Source: an uncultured Bacilli bacterium (GTDB taxonomy: Bacteria; Bacillota_I; Bacilli_A; RF39; UBA660). Taken from it: a stretch of DNA of 5,552 nucleotides. Shown piece after piece: positions 5,507 to 5,552 of the stretch; the first letter of the stretch is position 1, and the number at the start of each line of letters is the position of its first letter. The stretch spans positions 1 to 5,552 of the forward strand of contig CANRAX010000074.1 in the NCBI GenBank assembly GCA_947628635.1. Reading direction: 5' to 3'. The notes beneath the pieces were generated by a model. The model was given only the letters and a program-made list of their open reading frames with translations. It searched no databases and was not told the DNA's origin. The position numbers and the translations under genes are program-made.

Positions 5507-5552
5507 TTATCGGTGTTTCTTGAACTTTTTTAATAAGTTCAGTAAGTTAAAT
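5507..5552 (-). CDS. Possible C-terminal end of an upstream gene (partial)
   Basis: From the right edge one minus frame stays open for 14 codons, FNLLNLLKKFKKHR, and then stops at TAA (5509-5507). The basic, amphipathic ending is plausible for a real protein tail, and an intergenic gap of about 70 bases with a promoter would then precede the kinase gene. It is too short to judge by itself. A 7-bp inverted repeat (5521-5527 / 5535-5541) lies within it and has no U-run. Confidence 0.3.
   Translation of the reverse strand, partial: FNLLNLLKKFKKHR

Noticed and set aside
5521..5541. 7-bp inverted repeat TGAACTT / AAGTTCA as a terminator
   Set aside because: No U-run follows on either strand, and it may lie inside the end of an upstream coding frame.
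1..5552. Mycoplasma-type code (TGA = Trp) because of the very low GC
   Set aside because: All complete genes read through without in-frame TGA and their tryptophans are TGG, so the standard bacterial code is used.
1..5552. CRISPR array, tRNA or rRNA genes, riboswitch
   Set aside because: I saw no regularly spaced repeats, no cloverleaf-like sequences and no known riboswitch core in the non-coding stretches, all of which are short.

Overview
The window is very AT-rich and every gene reads on the minus strand. Ribosome-binding sites are of the AGGAGG/GGGG type, promoters look like housekeeping sigma-A promoters, and all the tryptophans I counted in the four complete proteins must be TGG, so the standard bacterial code applies and not the Mycoplasma TGA=Trp code. 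This fits a low-GC Firmicute of the Bacilli, plausibly an uncultured host-associated lineage; that placement is inference from composition and protein style.

In transcription order (right to left): 5440-5552 holds an extended -10 promoter and perhaps the last codons of an upstream gene. Next comes a two-gene unit: a PfkB/ribokinase-type sugar kinase (4540-5439) whose end overlaps, by 20 bases, the start of a stand-alone Smr-domain protein (4299-4559). Directly after the Smr stop lies a near-consensus promoter (TTGACA, 17 bp, TGA, TAAAAT) that starts a second operon. This has a 504-residue, Cys-, Thr- and Tyr-rich membrane-anchored surface protein (2709-4223), then, 13 bases later, an 824-residue single-pass membrane protein (221-2695) with a small cytosolic head, a long acidic linker, a large outside helical region, a coiled coil and an acidic tail. 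I recognise neither family; together they look like a cell-envelope module of unknown function.

The 824-residue gene ends inside a perfect 15-bp hairpin, followed by a second 11-bp hairpin. Beyond these, from roughly 170-190 to the left edge, is the left end of an IS200/IS605-family insertion sequence, with its subterminal hairpin, a promoter, a strong ribosome-binding site and the first 15 codons of the Y1 transposase tnpA, cut by the window edge.

The most interesting element is in this insertion sequence. A long inverted repeat (48-67 / 102-121) pairs with the tnpA ribosome-binding site, but the apparent tnpA promoter lies so that its own transcript would start after the first arm. Only read-through RNA from outside, such as from the strong surface-protein operon, would carry both arms and have the start site closed. 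The two novel surface proteins are the other point worth pursuing.
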